Of a DNA stretch of 45,097 nucleotides, positions 1 to 7,374 are shown in pieces. The stretch comes from a virus: positions 1 to 45,097 of the IMG/VR virus record IMGVR_UViG_3300035701_000073; one strand, written 5' to 3'. The notes beneath the pieces were generated by a model. That model worked only from the letters and a program-made list of their open reading frames with translations, was not told the origin of the DNA and searched no databases. Position numbers and translations under genes: made by a program. The stretch's first letter is position 1. Each line of letters opens with the position of its first letter.

Positions 1-23
1 GATAGGCGCATACCTTTACGTAA
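1..23. repeat. Terminal overlap, left copy (identical to 45075-45097)
   Basis: These 23 bases match the last 23 bases of the window exactly. The leftward reading frame is open on both sides and joins in phase, so this is most simply the overlap left when a circular or circularly permuted genome was linearised. About 13 of the 23 bases belong to a motif that recurs inside the tandem-repeat gene here, so a small repeat collapse at the join cannot be excluded. Confidence 0.85.
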
Positions 24-1304
24 AGTATCTATACTAGACCCCACCTCTGTTTCCTTTATACCTTTACGCAACGCATCTACGCCAGATCCTATATCTGTAA
101 TTGAAGATAACATTGCTCGAATAGCTAGAATATCCGTTCCTGAACCAACGTCAGCGAGATTCGTCCGGCGTAAAATAAAGGTAAGAGCGTCTGCTCCAGA
201 ACCGGTATCTGGCACACTAATTGGTGTTTTAGCCACCATATCCTCAACTTCGATAACGTCTTGACCGCCGCTAGGGGAATCGGATATAGAGATTTTGCGT
301 CGAGCATCTATGTTTTCTTGGAAACCAGAATAATAAACCAGAGCATATTCCGATATCTTCCCCTGACTCCCGAAGTCAGTACCCGGGTATTCTATGGTTG
401 TTGGCCATGTGCCATATGTTTGAGCCCATCCCTTTACGTATGTAGCATTGATGGAATATGAAACATTAAGGCCGGCGGTATTACCATTAAAACATAAATA
501 ATAATCTCCAGCCGGTAAAATAGCAGGAGAAGAGACAACAGAGAAATTACGCCAAGCCCAAGAAATACTTACAGAAACTGTTGATGTATAAGCCTTGCGA
601 TTACGAGGAGACGAGTTGTCGTAGATACCACACTGTACATTCATGGACCCAGACGTGGCTTTACAATATAGTGATATAAGGGAAACTGTTCCTTCGTGAG
701 CTAAGGTAAAGGGAAACCCATAAATATAGTTTTCACCATAAGCGTGATAGTGACTTTCAGATGAAGTAGAGTTTCCGAGAGTCTCGGGCGATAAGGCCCC
801 TGACGCGTCTATAAGGATTTTGTTTACGACGGTGTAGGTAATAGTTACTCGAACATGATCAACGTAACGAACATAATTTGTTGTACCAGAGGGTTGAAGA
901 AGTACTCCAAATGTAGTAGCATTAACCTCCGTGGTTGACCATGTTGTTCCCCATAGAGAGCTTGAGCCACCCCAGGTCTTATAGTCTGTTTCAGGGTTCG
1001 TAGTAGTCATATCGATCTGAGCACCACGAGTCCCTGCTAAAGTTGATCCGTCTTTCGTTAGAGAAGCTGTAAGACCTCTTCGTGCGGCTTGTGAACCGGA
1101 ACCATAACCCTCAACTTCTACTGTAATACCATCAATAGTTGCTCCCCCCGGAATACTGAAAGCGAAGCCCGTAGCTGCCATTATTGCGGAGGTAGAAGAC
1201 GAGTCTGCTCGACTATTATTAGACGAGTAGACATTCGTGACGCTATTCCACGTCGCGACTATCTGCGCGGCAGCAGTTGGGCTATTCGGACCTATAGACG
1301 CCAT
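1..1304 (-). CDS. Tandem-repeat tail/fibre protein, N-terminal part (continues at 45097)
   Basis: The frame opens at an ATG at 1302-1304 and has no stop down to base 1. Through the 23-bp overlap it continues in phase at 45097 and ends at 44087, giving about 763 aa. The first ~390 residues look like a beta-rich phage surface protein: a first module begins MASIGPNSPTAAAQIVATW and contains a G/S/T-rich sandwich-like stretch with VEVEGYGSGSQ; a second has SWAWRNFSVV and AGDYYLCFNGNT, like a carbohydrate-binding or jelly-roll fold. Repeats of the type DTGSGADAL then begin near base 220. It lies between a 191-aa tail protein upstream and a beta-roll fibre downstream, which suggests an adhesin or fibre. 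The function is inferred from composition and context; no named family is claimed. Confidence 0.7.
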   Translation of the reverse strand, partial: MASIGPNSPTAAAQIVATWNSVTNVYSSNNSRADSSSTSAIMAATGFAFSIPGGATIDGITVEVEGYGSGSQAARRGLTASLTKDGSTLAGTRGAQIDMTTTNPETDYKTWGGSSSLWGTTWSTTEVNATTFGVLLQPSGTTNYVRYVDHVRVTITYTVVNKILIDASGALSPETLGNSTSSESHYHAYGENYIYGFPFTLAHEGTVSLISLYCKATSGSMNVQCGIYDNSSPRNRKAYTSTVSVSISWAWRNFSVVSSPAILPAGDYYLCFNGNTAGLNVSYSINATYVKGWAQTYGTWPTTIEYPGTDFGSQGKISEYALVYYSGFQENIDARRKISISDSPSGGQDVIEVEDMVAKTPISVPDTGSGADALTFILRRTNLADVGSGTDILAIRAMLSSITDIGSGVDALRKGIKETEVGSSIDTLRKGMRL

Positions 1305-1316
1305 ACTCTTACAACC

Positions 1317-1892
1317 CTATGAAAGTGTAATTGTTATTGTAAGCTCCCAAGTTTGTCCCGAGGCCTTAGTACCTTGAGAACTAACCTTACGATTCAGCAT
1401 CAGGTCGGCAGACGCGCCGTTCCGCACGGAGAACTCGTTCCACGCCTGATTCGCTTCACCAGAGGTAAACTCGGACTTCCAAACAGCTTGTTGTCCTGTG
1501 CCGTAGGTCGGGAACGATGCCATCATCCCCTTCCAGACAGCAGCAGTCAATGAACTATCACCCGCCGTCTCTCCAGTAGAAGACGTTCCTGTGCCGCATT
1601 GCGCGTTCGAACTATCGTACTTTGTTCCACCACTCGAACACAAGATAGTCCAGAGTTGGTTTAGGCCCTCGTTTAACATTAGATTTCCGGTAAAGAGCCC
1701 GAACTGCGGAAATCCTCCGAACATCTCACGAGCAAGACCCGGAGAGTAGATACGGCGTTGTGTACGATCTTCCTCGGAGTTCCAACGAGTGATCTCCCAG
1801 ACAGTACGATAATGAATCAGATCTTGAATACCGAGTTTACGGCGCGAACGAACGGTTTCGTATGCCTTGATAAAATCTGTGAGAATAGTCAC
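1317..1892 (-). CDS. Tail-associated structural protein
   Basis: A 191-aa protein starting at GTG (1890-1892), overlapping the stop of the preceding 60-aa gene by a few bases. After an N-terminal segment that reads like an attachment helix, residues ~70-190 have the pattern of a small phage tail/fibre module: NLMLNEGLNQLW, a G/T/S-rich loop with CGTGTSSTGETAGD, then VWKSEFTSGEANQAWNEF, VRNG, LNRKVSSQGTK and a closing tryptophan-threonine beta segment. The 152-aa product at 40590-41048 shows the same general scheme (AAGTAP, GTGITAANILDTTL). It probably belongs to the tail tip or fibre base. The exact role is unknown. Confidence 0.7.
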   Translation of the reverse strand: MTILTDFIKAYETVRSRRKLGIQDLIHYRTVWEITRWNSEEDRTQRRIYSPGLAREMFGGFPQFGLFTGNLMLNEGLNQLWTILCSSGGTKYDSSNAQCGTGTSSTGETAGDSSLTAAVWKGMMASFPTYGTGQQAVWKSEFTSGEANQAWNEFSVRNGASADLMLNRKVSSQGTKASGQTWELTITITLS

Positions 1893-2071
1893 TCTTCCTC
1901 TCCTTTCTGTTTCTCCTTAAGACTAGCAATTCGTGCAGTAATTTCGGCAGTAGTAAAGCCGAGTGCTTCAAGTTGCTTCGTCAATAAGGGAACTGATACT
2001 TCATGGTAAGCGTTAAGAGTTGGGTTGAAGACACTTACGACTTCAGTCACTTTGAGCCCTTTAATGGCCAT
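1889..2071 (-). CDS. Small hypothetical structural-region protein
   Basis: A 60-aa protein with a good Shine-Dalgarno (AGGAGGTAAC directly before the ATG). It has a short beta-like N-terminus (GLKVTEVVSVFNP) and a charged helical C-terminus ending KEKQKGEEE. Its stop overlaps the GTG start of the next gene, so the two are probably translationally coupled. No family is recognised; the position among tail genes suggests a minor virion or assembly protein. Confidence 0.65.
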   Translation of the reverse strand: MAIKGLKVTEVVSVFNPTLNAYHEVSVPLLTKQLEALGFTTAEITARIASLKEKQKGEEE

Positions 2072-2079
2072 GTTACCTC

Positions 2080-2391
2080 CTATGGCGTGTATTTGATCCA
2101 GATATCCCCATTTACTCCATCTCCACCACTAGGGTCGGATGTAGATATGAAGATTCTGCGAATATCAACTATTTCAGAACCATTCCACCATCTAAAGCGT
2201 TTCAAGGTAGTATTATACCAAAGACGCCCTGCTTCAGAGGTACTCCAGAGCGTGGTGGTAGGATCGTTAAGATAGTATCCAAACCAGGCGTATTGCCCGA
2301 GTTTAAGAGGCCCTAAAATTTCTGAAAGACCTCCCCCATGAACATGAAGGGCTTCTAAGATATCAAGGGCGCCATCAATTCGCTCTTTCAT
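2080..2391 (-). CDS. Hypothetical tail-region protein
   Basis: A 103-aa protein whose ATG overlaps the end of the LamG-type gene by four bases. The middle is aromatic and beta-like (QYAWFGYYLNDP, GRLWYNTTLKRFRWWNG) and the end reads STSDPSGGDGVNGDIWIKY. The RLWYNTT...FRWWNG pattern resembles the short, tryptophan-rich strands of phage fibre domains that describe a structured surface. It may be an accessory receptor-binding or fibre-tip protein; this is inferred from composition and neighbours only. Confidence 0.65.
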   Translation of the reverse strand: MKERIDGALDILEALHVHGGGLSEILGPLKLGQYAWFGYYLNDPTTTLWSTSEAGRLWYNTTLKRFRWWNGSEIVDIRRIFISTSDPSGGDGVNGDIWIKYTP

Positions 2392-3626
2392 CTGGGGTAG
2401 AACATCCCTTTCGTAGCAGCAAAGATATTTACGGCCTCAGCGAGTGAGACTATACGATCAAAGAGTAATGGAAGAGCTAGGTGTCCTTTCGGATATGATG
2501 TACCGGCTCTTCCTATAGATATAGTCGTACGAGCAGCTTGTGCACCAGTAACATCAGTAGTACCGGCAGTTTGAAGCTGTCCATCCACATATAGTACGGC
2601 ACTACTAAGTGCAGCTTGAAGAGCGCTTGGGATAACAAAGACATAGTGATGCCACTTTCCATCGGTAGTTGTTCGAGGAGTAGTAGCACTCCAGATTCTA
2701 GAATTATTGAGACCAAGAGAAGCAGTTGGAGCATCAGTACTAGCTCTAAGACATAGAGCTGGATAGTTGGCTGTAAAGTCTCCAATATGAAGCGCTACCT
2801 CATAGGTACCCCCACCTGCTTCTCTTTTAGCCCATATAGAATAACTGAGAGCCGCAGTCGGAGAAGGACCAAGGTTAGTAATATAATCATTAACACCGTC
2901 AAGACGCCAACCAATCGGGCTAGTACTTTTAGGAGCCCCAGAATAGGTGTGTGTCTGAATTGGAAGAAAACCACCCGTCTGTCCGAGTTGGGTGGGAGTA
3001 GTCATTCCTGATTTAGTACGGAGAGTATTAAAAATACTTGTGCGGCTATTAGCTTCCCAGAAAGCAACTGTATTAGGTTGTACGGAGATGTAGGTAATTT
3101 CTTTAACAGAGATATCATCAAACCAGACAGACTTTGAAGTGGCAAGAATCTTATTTAGAATAATAGAATAGTTCTCGGTTACTGGGGGAACAAACTCTAC
3201 AAACCCTTGTAACCAGGTACCGGCACAAGTAATAGTAGTACTAGGAGTAGCACTACTCCAGGAGTTATTACCTTGTAAAAACCCGGCAGTTACTCCTTGT
3301 ATTAGAGGACATACTGTTACAGTAGCATCTGTACCCTTATACCAGAAGGAATAGCGATATCGTTTGTTAGCGGTAAGAGCTAGAGTTTGACTAATTCTAG
3401 CGTTTCCGTTACTAGCGGAAACATCGAATCGAGCACAATATGTGCCACCATGCATGCCTGAGGCCTCGCGATTTACTGAAGAACCTCCGTCAATAGTCTC
3501 TGTCCAGTTAGTAAGATCAGTTGCCGAAGCCCAGGTCTCAAGTCCGAAGTCTGTAAGAAGTTCGGTACCTAGAGTTACGATAGGGATAGAACATACAGGA
3601 AGCGCGTTACACGTACGGGAGCTCAT
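2388..3626 (-). CDS. LamG/concanavalin-like adhesin, virion surface protein
   Basis: A 412-aa protein with an AAGGAGG ribosome site six bases before the ATG. Residues ~20-175 look like a carbohydrate-binding jelly roll (NWTETIDGGSS, YRYSFWYKGTDATVTVC, WFDDISVKE). Residues ~190-400 match the laminin-G/LamG jelly-roll pattern: WRLDGVNDYI, SYSIWAKRE, DGKWHHYVFV, AVLYVDGQLQ and ISIGRAG. LamG domains on phage bind surface polysaccharide or decorate heads and tails. The gene follows the head genes directly, so it may be a head- or tail-mounted adhesin. The domain call is good, the ligand unknown. Confidence 0.75.
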   Translation of the reverse strand: MSSRTCNALPVCSIPIVTLGTELLTDFGLETWASATDLTNWTETIDGGSSVNREASGMHGGTYCARFDVSASNGNARISQTLALTANKRYRYSFWYKGTDATVTVCPLIQGVTAGFLQGNNSWSSATPSTTITCAGTWLQGFVEFVPPVTENYSIILNKILATSKSVWFDDISVKEITYISVQPNTVAFWEANSRTSIFNTLRTKSGMTTPTQLGQTGGFLPIQTHTYSGAPKSTSPIGWRLDGVNDYITNLGPSPTAALSYSIWAKREAGGGTYEVALHIGDFTANYPALCLRASTDAPTASLGLNNSRIWSATTPRTTTDGKWHHYVFVIPSALQAALSSAVLYVDGQLQTAGTTDVTGAQAARTTISIGRAGTSYPKGHLALPLLFDRIVSLAEAVNIFAATKGMFYPR

Positions 3627-3637
3627 AGAGCGCCTCC

Positions 3638-3976
3638 TTAGTCTTTAAGAATGCCGTTGACCTGAAATGTAACTGAGGGAGTACCACCTGCAATAACCCA
3701 TTTAACGGATAGTTGTTTTCCAAGACCAAAAGCTACTGCAAGACGTTCTGACCCGGTTCCAGTAAGCTGTGTAAAGGCCGCTACTGGAAACCAGGTAGCA
3801 GAGAGCTCATCATACGTTTCAATAGTTACGTCAAGAGTAGGTGTTCCTGAGGACGCCGAGCAGTAGAGAAAAGCCACGAGTTCCCGATAGTTATAGCATC
3901 TAATAGGAGAAGCATGATTGTCACTAGTTGTGGCCCTCGCTGCACTACCTACGAACTGAACAATTCCTATGGACAT
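3638..3976 (-). CDS. Hypothetical virion protein
   Basis: A 112-aa protein with a GGAGCATAAC leader immediately before the ATG, nearly the same leader as the major capsid gene. The sequence is beta-rich (TLDVTIETYDELSATWFPVAAFTQL, SVKWVIAGGTPSVTFQVNG), like a small single-domain beta sandwich. It lies right after a hairpin that follows the 186-aa head-region gene. A head-decoration or head-completion role is plausible; no family was recognised. Confidence 0.65.
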   Translation of the reverse strand: MSIGIVQFVGSAARATTSDNHASPIRCYNYRELVAFLYCSASSGTPTLDVTIETYDELSATWFPVAAFTQLTGTGSERLAVAFGLGKQLSVKWVIAGGTPSVTFQVNGILKD

Positions 3977-3994
3977 GTTATGCTCCTTAAAGTA

Positions 3995-4021
3995 GGAGGG
4001 GGTTAGTTACTTCCCCCCTCT
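3995..4021 (-). terminator. Intercistronic hairpin 1 (shared loop)
   Basis: On the leftward transcript the arms 4014-4020 and 3996-4002 form a 7-bp G/C-rich stem around the 11-base loop GAAGTAACTAA. It sits just after the 186-aa gene. The run that follows is only weakly U-rich, so it may be a partial terminator, an mRNA-stabilising end or a processing site. A second hairpin at 4616-4640 has the same loop with a different stem. Confidence 0.6.
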
Positions 4022-4024
4022 CGG

Positions 4025-4585
4025 TTAAACTAGAACTTGGTGGATCTTGTAGAACGTACGAATACGAACTACGTTATCCGCCCCGGCATTACCTGCGACG
4101 TTTGCGGCATTGCCCCGAATGCACAGCTGCTTGTTGATCAGAGCAGTACCCACAGCGATCACGTCGATCTTCGGTTGAGCCGAAGTGTAGGTGTCTGCTG
4201 CCTGATCAATCCAGCCTGTTGCCTCGATGACCTGAGAGCAGACTACACCGGTTTTGTCGGTGTAGCAGTACTGCCAGGTAACAGACGCTTCAGTGAAGAC
4301 GTTGGTGCCTGCATAGTCCATCAGGAGCCATGCACCACAGAACTCGAGGAAGTAGCCAGCTCCAGGAGCAGGGATCAGATCGACAGCAGTTGTGTACAGC
4401 GCTTTAACCTGTGCGTTGGTAAGGGTGAAGTCGGAATAGAGCTGCTGTACGTAGTATAGGGAGCCGTCTGAAACCTTTCCAGAGTCCTGAGCTAGAATTC
4501 CGCCGTATCCGGCAGAGCCACGAATGTGTCTGATGGCGCGAACGTAACGGCCTTCGCCATCATGTCGTTCACCAACTCGAAACAT
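4025..4585 (-). CDS. Head-region protein, possible second capsid or decoration protein
   Basis: A 186-aa protein encoded immediately after the major capsid gene, with a GGAGTGCAAC leader similar to that gene's. It starts MFRVGERHDGEGRYVRAIRH and has a beta-rich body (VTWQYCYTDKTGVVCSQVIEATGW, KIDVIAVGTALINKQLCIRG). No named family is recognised. It alone is bracketed by the two shared-loop hairpins (3995-4021 and 4616-4640), which suggests expression tuned separately from neighbours, as expected for an abundant virion component. Confidence 0.7.
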   Translation of the reverse strand: MFRVGERHDGEGRYVRAIRHIRGSAGYGGILAQDSGKVSDGSLYYVQQLYSDFTLTNAQVKALYTTAVDLIPAPGAGYFLEFCGAWLLMDYAGTNVFTEASVTWQYCYTDKTGVVCSQVIEATGWIDQAADTYTSAQPKIDVIAVGTALINKQLCIRGNAANVAGNAGADNVVRIRTFYKIHQVLV

Positions 4586-4615
4586 GTTGCACTCCTATAT
4601 GTGGGAGGTTTGTAT

Positions 4616-4640
4616 GGAGTGGTTAGTTACTTCCCACTCC
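4616..4640 (-). terminator. Intercistronic hairpin 2 (shared loop)
   Basis: On the leftward transcript GGAGTGG (4634-4640) pairs with CCACTCC (4616-4622) around the loop GAAGTAACTAA, directly downstream of the major capsid stop codon. The loop and closing pairs equal those of the hairpin at 3995-4021 while the outer pairs differ but still pair. A U-tract is missing, so full termination is doubtful. Confidence 0.6.
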
Positions 4641-4647
4641 AGGAGGT

Positions 4648-5562
4648 TTAGATTCCGGTCGAGCCGTAGATCCCCTGCCAGGTCGTGAAACCGGACGAGG
4701 CGCGGAAACGAACGACGAATCGGGCGTTCCCAGTGTTGGGATCGTCGAAGTTCTTGAACGAGGGCTTAATGCGCCAGAACCACTTGAGGTAATGATCCCT
4801 GGGCTGCGTAGCGATGAACCACATATCCGGATCAGTGAGATAGTGGAGGATGAGTTTCTGTAATTCCCATTCCTGAAGTGCGTTCTTCTCGTTGTCGTTC
4901 GTGAACGGCATCTTGTCGGAGCTCAACGTCTTGGTGATGATGTCGCGCTGCAGCGGGCCGGAGATGACGTACTTCGGCATCTTCATCATCGGAAGACCGT
5001 TAGCATCCACCCAAGTTTCGATCGTCTCCAGACCAGACTGGAGAGACACAGGATCGAAGTCCACATCGGTTGCCGGACGATTAGCAACCGTGCCACCCGC
5101 CTTAGACAGAGGATGATCTGTAGCGCAGAGGCCCTTCGCATCAACGCCCAAGTACACCGTTGTAGCAAAGGCGTTATTCAGGACCATAGCTGCGAGAGAG
5201 TCAACGGTCTGTTTGACAGCGACGGCCAGAAGAGACGTGGCCTTATTGATGACCGCATACTGATCGTCCTCGAACAGTTCCTGAGTCACTTCGTACCCAA
5301 GAGCGTAGGTCTTGTGGAGGTACTGAAGTTTGTTCGACATCTTGATGTAGTCGAACATCGGAGGGTTACCCTCGGGCTTCTCAGGTACGAGCCCGAAGCC
5401 GTCGATCACGACGTCCTCTTCCTGCCGCATGGTGCTCTTCTCGATGTTCAGATATTTAGTGTATTCCTCGGGATAGGAGGTAAGAGACATCTGATACACC
5501 TTGTTGAGCCCCGGGAACATAAGATGGGAGAAACCGCCGCGAGTCATTGGATTGTTAGCCAT
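4648..5562 (-). CDS. Major capsid protein (HK97-fold, Mu gpT-like)
   Basis: A 304-aa protein with a GGAGCATAAC leader before the ATG, placed after terminase, portal, scaffold-like and decoration-like genes as expected for a capsid gene. It has an N-terminal arm (ANNPMTRGGFSHLMFPGLNKVY), a region EKPEGNPPMFDYIKMSNKLQYLHKTYALGYEVTQELFEDD that resembles Mu-type major head subunits, a helical stretch (AVKQTVDSLAAMVLNNAF), and a C-terminal beta region ending RFRASSGFTTWQGIYGS. The length fits a small HK97-fold capsid subunit. The family assignment rests on motif resemblance plus synteny. Confidence 0.8.
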   Translation of the reverse strand: MANNPMTRGGFSHLMFPGLNKVYQMSLTSYPEEYTKYLNIEKSTMRQEEDVVIDGFGLVPEKPEGNPPMFDYIKMSNKLQYLHKTYALGYEVTQELFEDDQYAVINKATSLLAVAVKQTVDSLAAMVLNNAFATTVYLGVDAKGLCATDHPLSKAGGTVANRPATDVDFDPVSLQSGLETIETWVDANGLPMMKMPKYVISGPLQRDIITKTLSSDKMPFTNDNEKNALQEWELQKLILHYLTDPDMWFIATQPRDHYLKWFWRIKPSFKNFDDPNTGNARFVVRFRASSGFTTWQGIYGSTGI

Positions 5563-5563
5563 G

Positions 5564-6049
5564 TTATGCTCCTACGAATCCGATCTGCCGATAGGTGGCT
5601 GCAACAACGCACCCGAGTCTACCTGCGATTGTGCCGAGTGGATCGATAAACTTGAGAACTCTGACTCTAGAAGTAGAGCCAATTGTTGCTTTGTCTACGA
5701 CCCACTTACTTGAGGCACTCATTGCGATGTCGCAAAGAATACCCATATCCGTGGCCTCGATCTTGTTATTAGCAGGAGTAGCATGATAGACACTCAAGCC
5801 AAATAACACGATCTCTATAGCGAGCGCCACACCAATCTGGTATAGTCCCGCCGTAGTGTTGTGTGCCGGCTCTAAGGCCATGCCCATAATAAGCGCCGGA
5901 TCCGTGCCGCAGATAGTTAAGTAACCGCTGGAGAGAAAGACGAAGTCACCAGCGAGAAATGTCTGCGATGCGGCTTCCGGAAATGTAAGTGTTGGAGTGG
6001 CATGCCCTGTGAGAGTGCCGACAGCACTGGAAACAACGATGTTCGCCAT
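5564..6049 (-). CDS. Capsid decoration-like protein
   Basis: A 161-aa protein just upstream of the major capsid gene, with GGAGAG before the ATG. The first third matches the general pattern of head-decoration proteins: TLTFPEAASQTFLAGDFVFLSSGYL followed by a glycine/alanine strand (IMGMALEPAHNTTAG). Many phages place a decoration or stabilisation protein next to the capsid gene. Function is inferred from this order and from the beta-tulip-like pattern. Confidence 0.6.
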   Translation of the reverse strand: MANIVVSSAVGTLTGHATPTLTFPEAASQTFLAGDFVFLSSGYLTICGTDPALIMGMALEPAHNTTAGLYQIGVALAIEIVLFGLSVYHATPANNKIEATDMGILCDIAMSASSKWVVDKATIGSTSRVRVLKFIDPLGTIAGRLGCVVAATYRQIGFVGA

Positions 6050-6429
6050 TAGTCACTCTCCTCGGAAATTAGTTTAAGACCGTTGTGCGACTTGCCGAGT
6101 TTCCGTTTCAGATCTTCGCCCTCTGCAAGGAACTTCTGTTGTACAGATTTACGAATACGCTCATTTCGTTCTTCTACCTTAGATCTGTTCTTTTCGTGTT
6201 GTTCCTTAGTGGCGCGCATCAACATGAGATTTCCAATAGTAATGGAACCGTCAGCGTTCTTGTGAGCCTTCTCCAGGATTGTCCCTTTCACTTCAGGATC
6301 CTGCGACGTGACGGTTTCGTACCCTTTGGACTTCTTCACGGAAACGTTACCTGACTCTCGACGCACGAAACGGTAATGTTTATCGGATTGTTTCTTGATT
6401 TCAGCTGAAAGGTCATCAATGATAGGCAT
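6049..6429 (-). CDS. Hypothetical head-assembly region protein
   Basis: A 126-aa highly charged protein, overlapping the previous and next genes by a single base each. There is an N-terminal lysine/arginine-rich segment, a middle beta-like unit (GTILEKAHKNADGSITIGNLMLMRA) and a long helical, probably coiled C-terminus (KEQHEKNRSKVEERNERIRK). No family recognised. It lies between the scaffold-like and decoration-like genes, so a role in capsid assembly is plausible. Confidence 0.65.
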   Translation of the reverse strand: MPIIDDLSAEIKKQSDKHYRFVRRESGNVSVKKSKGYETVTSQDPEVKGTILEKAHKNADGSITIGNLMLMRATKEQHEKNRSKVEERNERIRKSVQQKFLAEGEDLKRKLGKSHNGLKLISEESD

Positions 6430-7109
6430 TATGCATTCTCCTGAATAGTCTGGTACTTCTTGTATTCCTCTTCAGTCATGCCCTGTTTCTTGGCCCAAGC
6501 GAGTTCCTCGTCTGAAAGGTCCGTTCCAGACTTCGGAGGAGCTGACGGACCTGAGCCAGAGATCGGAGGAGGCGGAGGACCCTTTGGAAGTCCGGTTGCT
6601 TCCGACTTAGCCATATTATAGGCGAAAGTCCATCCGTGCTTAGGACTGTACTTAAACTGTGAAGGCATTGAGTCGTAGATTTCACGAGCTCGTTTCTCAA
6701 AGGAGCCGAAGTCAGGAACGACTGCTTTAATGTTGTCAAGAAAGACATTATCTAAGGCTTGCGTAATAGGATGAAGTTGCTTAGTGAGAAGACCATCGAG
6801 AACAGCGAGCTGCTCCTGATCGAAGAGAGGCTCTTTTGGGTCGGCTTCTGCGGCGGCCTTGTTAGGGTCGTGATTTTTCATATACCACTTTTCCCAGTCA
6901 GAGACCAGAGTAGCTTTCTCGTTCGCAAGAGTTTCGACCTCTGAGTAAGCCTTAAAAACATCAGCTGCTGTCTTTCCTCGGAACTTCTCTGGAATGCTAG
7001 TTCCATCAAACTTCAGACTCATCGGGTCTACAGCCGCCGGAGCTGTAACAACTGGGTCAGCAGTCGGCTTTGAGGGATCGCCGATTGTTGCTGGATCTTG
7101 ATCAGACAT
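6429..7109 (-). CDS. Scaffold-like protein
   Basis: The ATG at 7107-7109 is chosen because GAGGAGG lies six bases ahead of it; an in-frame ATG at 7157 would lengthen the overlap with the previous gene. The 226-aa product begins MSDQDPATIGDPS, is acidic, proline-rich at the start (PTADPVVTAPAAVDP), helical and charged in the centre, and carries a second proline/glycine linker (GLPKGPPPPPISGSGPSAPP) before an acidic C-terminal helix (DEELAWAKKQGMTEEEYKKY). This low-complexity helical make-up between portal and capsid genes is typical of phage scaffolding proteins. Confidence 0.65.
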   Translation of the reverse strand: MSDQDPATIGDPSKPTADPVVTAPAAVDPMSLKFDGTSIPEKFRGKTAADVFKAYSEVETLANEKATLVSDWEKWYMKNHDPNKAAAEADPKEPLFDQEQLAVLDGLLTKQLHPITQALDNVFLDNIKAVVPDFGSFEKRAREIYDSMPSQFKYSPKHGWTFAYNMAKSEATGLPKGPPPPPISGSGPSAPPKSGTDLSDEELAWAKKQGMTEEEYKKYQTIQENA

Positions 7110-7374
7110 TAGTATCCTCCTCGTTAATTTCCTCGAGAATTCCCTCTGGAAGCTCAAGGATGGAATCTATCACGTTAAGTGTCGCCCGATGAAGGTTAAT
7201 GTCATCGGCTGGACACTTCCGTAATCCTTCGACGGCCGCGTTCTTAAGTTCTATTAAGGTCATTCTTATTCGTTTCCATAAAGGATTAGAAACGAAATCA
7301 CTGTACTGGTCCCTGGTTACCTCCGGATACTGGGATTGGTCCGCCTGCATTAGGGATTCCAGAGGGTTGACCAT
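7102..7374 (-). CDS. Hypothetical protein between portal and scaffold
   Basis: A 90-aa acidic helical protein with GGGAGGCGGTA before its ATG. It starts inside the portal gene, overlapping the last 77 bases in another frame, and ends overlapping the scaffold gene start. Sequence features are MVNPLESLMQADQSQYPEV and SILELPEGILEEINEEDTNV. No family is recognised. Compact overlapping placement suggests translation coupled to portal synthesis. Confidence 0.65.
   Translation of the reverse strand: MVNPLESLMQADQSQYPEVTRDQYSDFVSNPLWKRIRMTLIELKNAAVEGLRKCPADDINLHRATLNVIDSILELPEGILEEINEEDTNV

Noticed and set aside
5113-5649. 178-aa rightward frame opposite the capsid gene
   Set aside because: It lies antisense to a well-supported capsid gene, lacks a ribosome site and has no recognisable domain.
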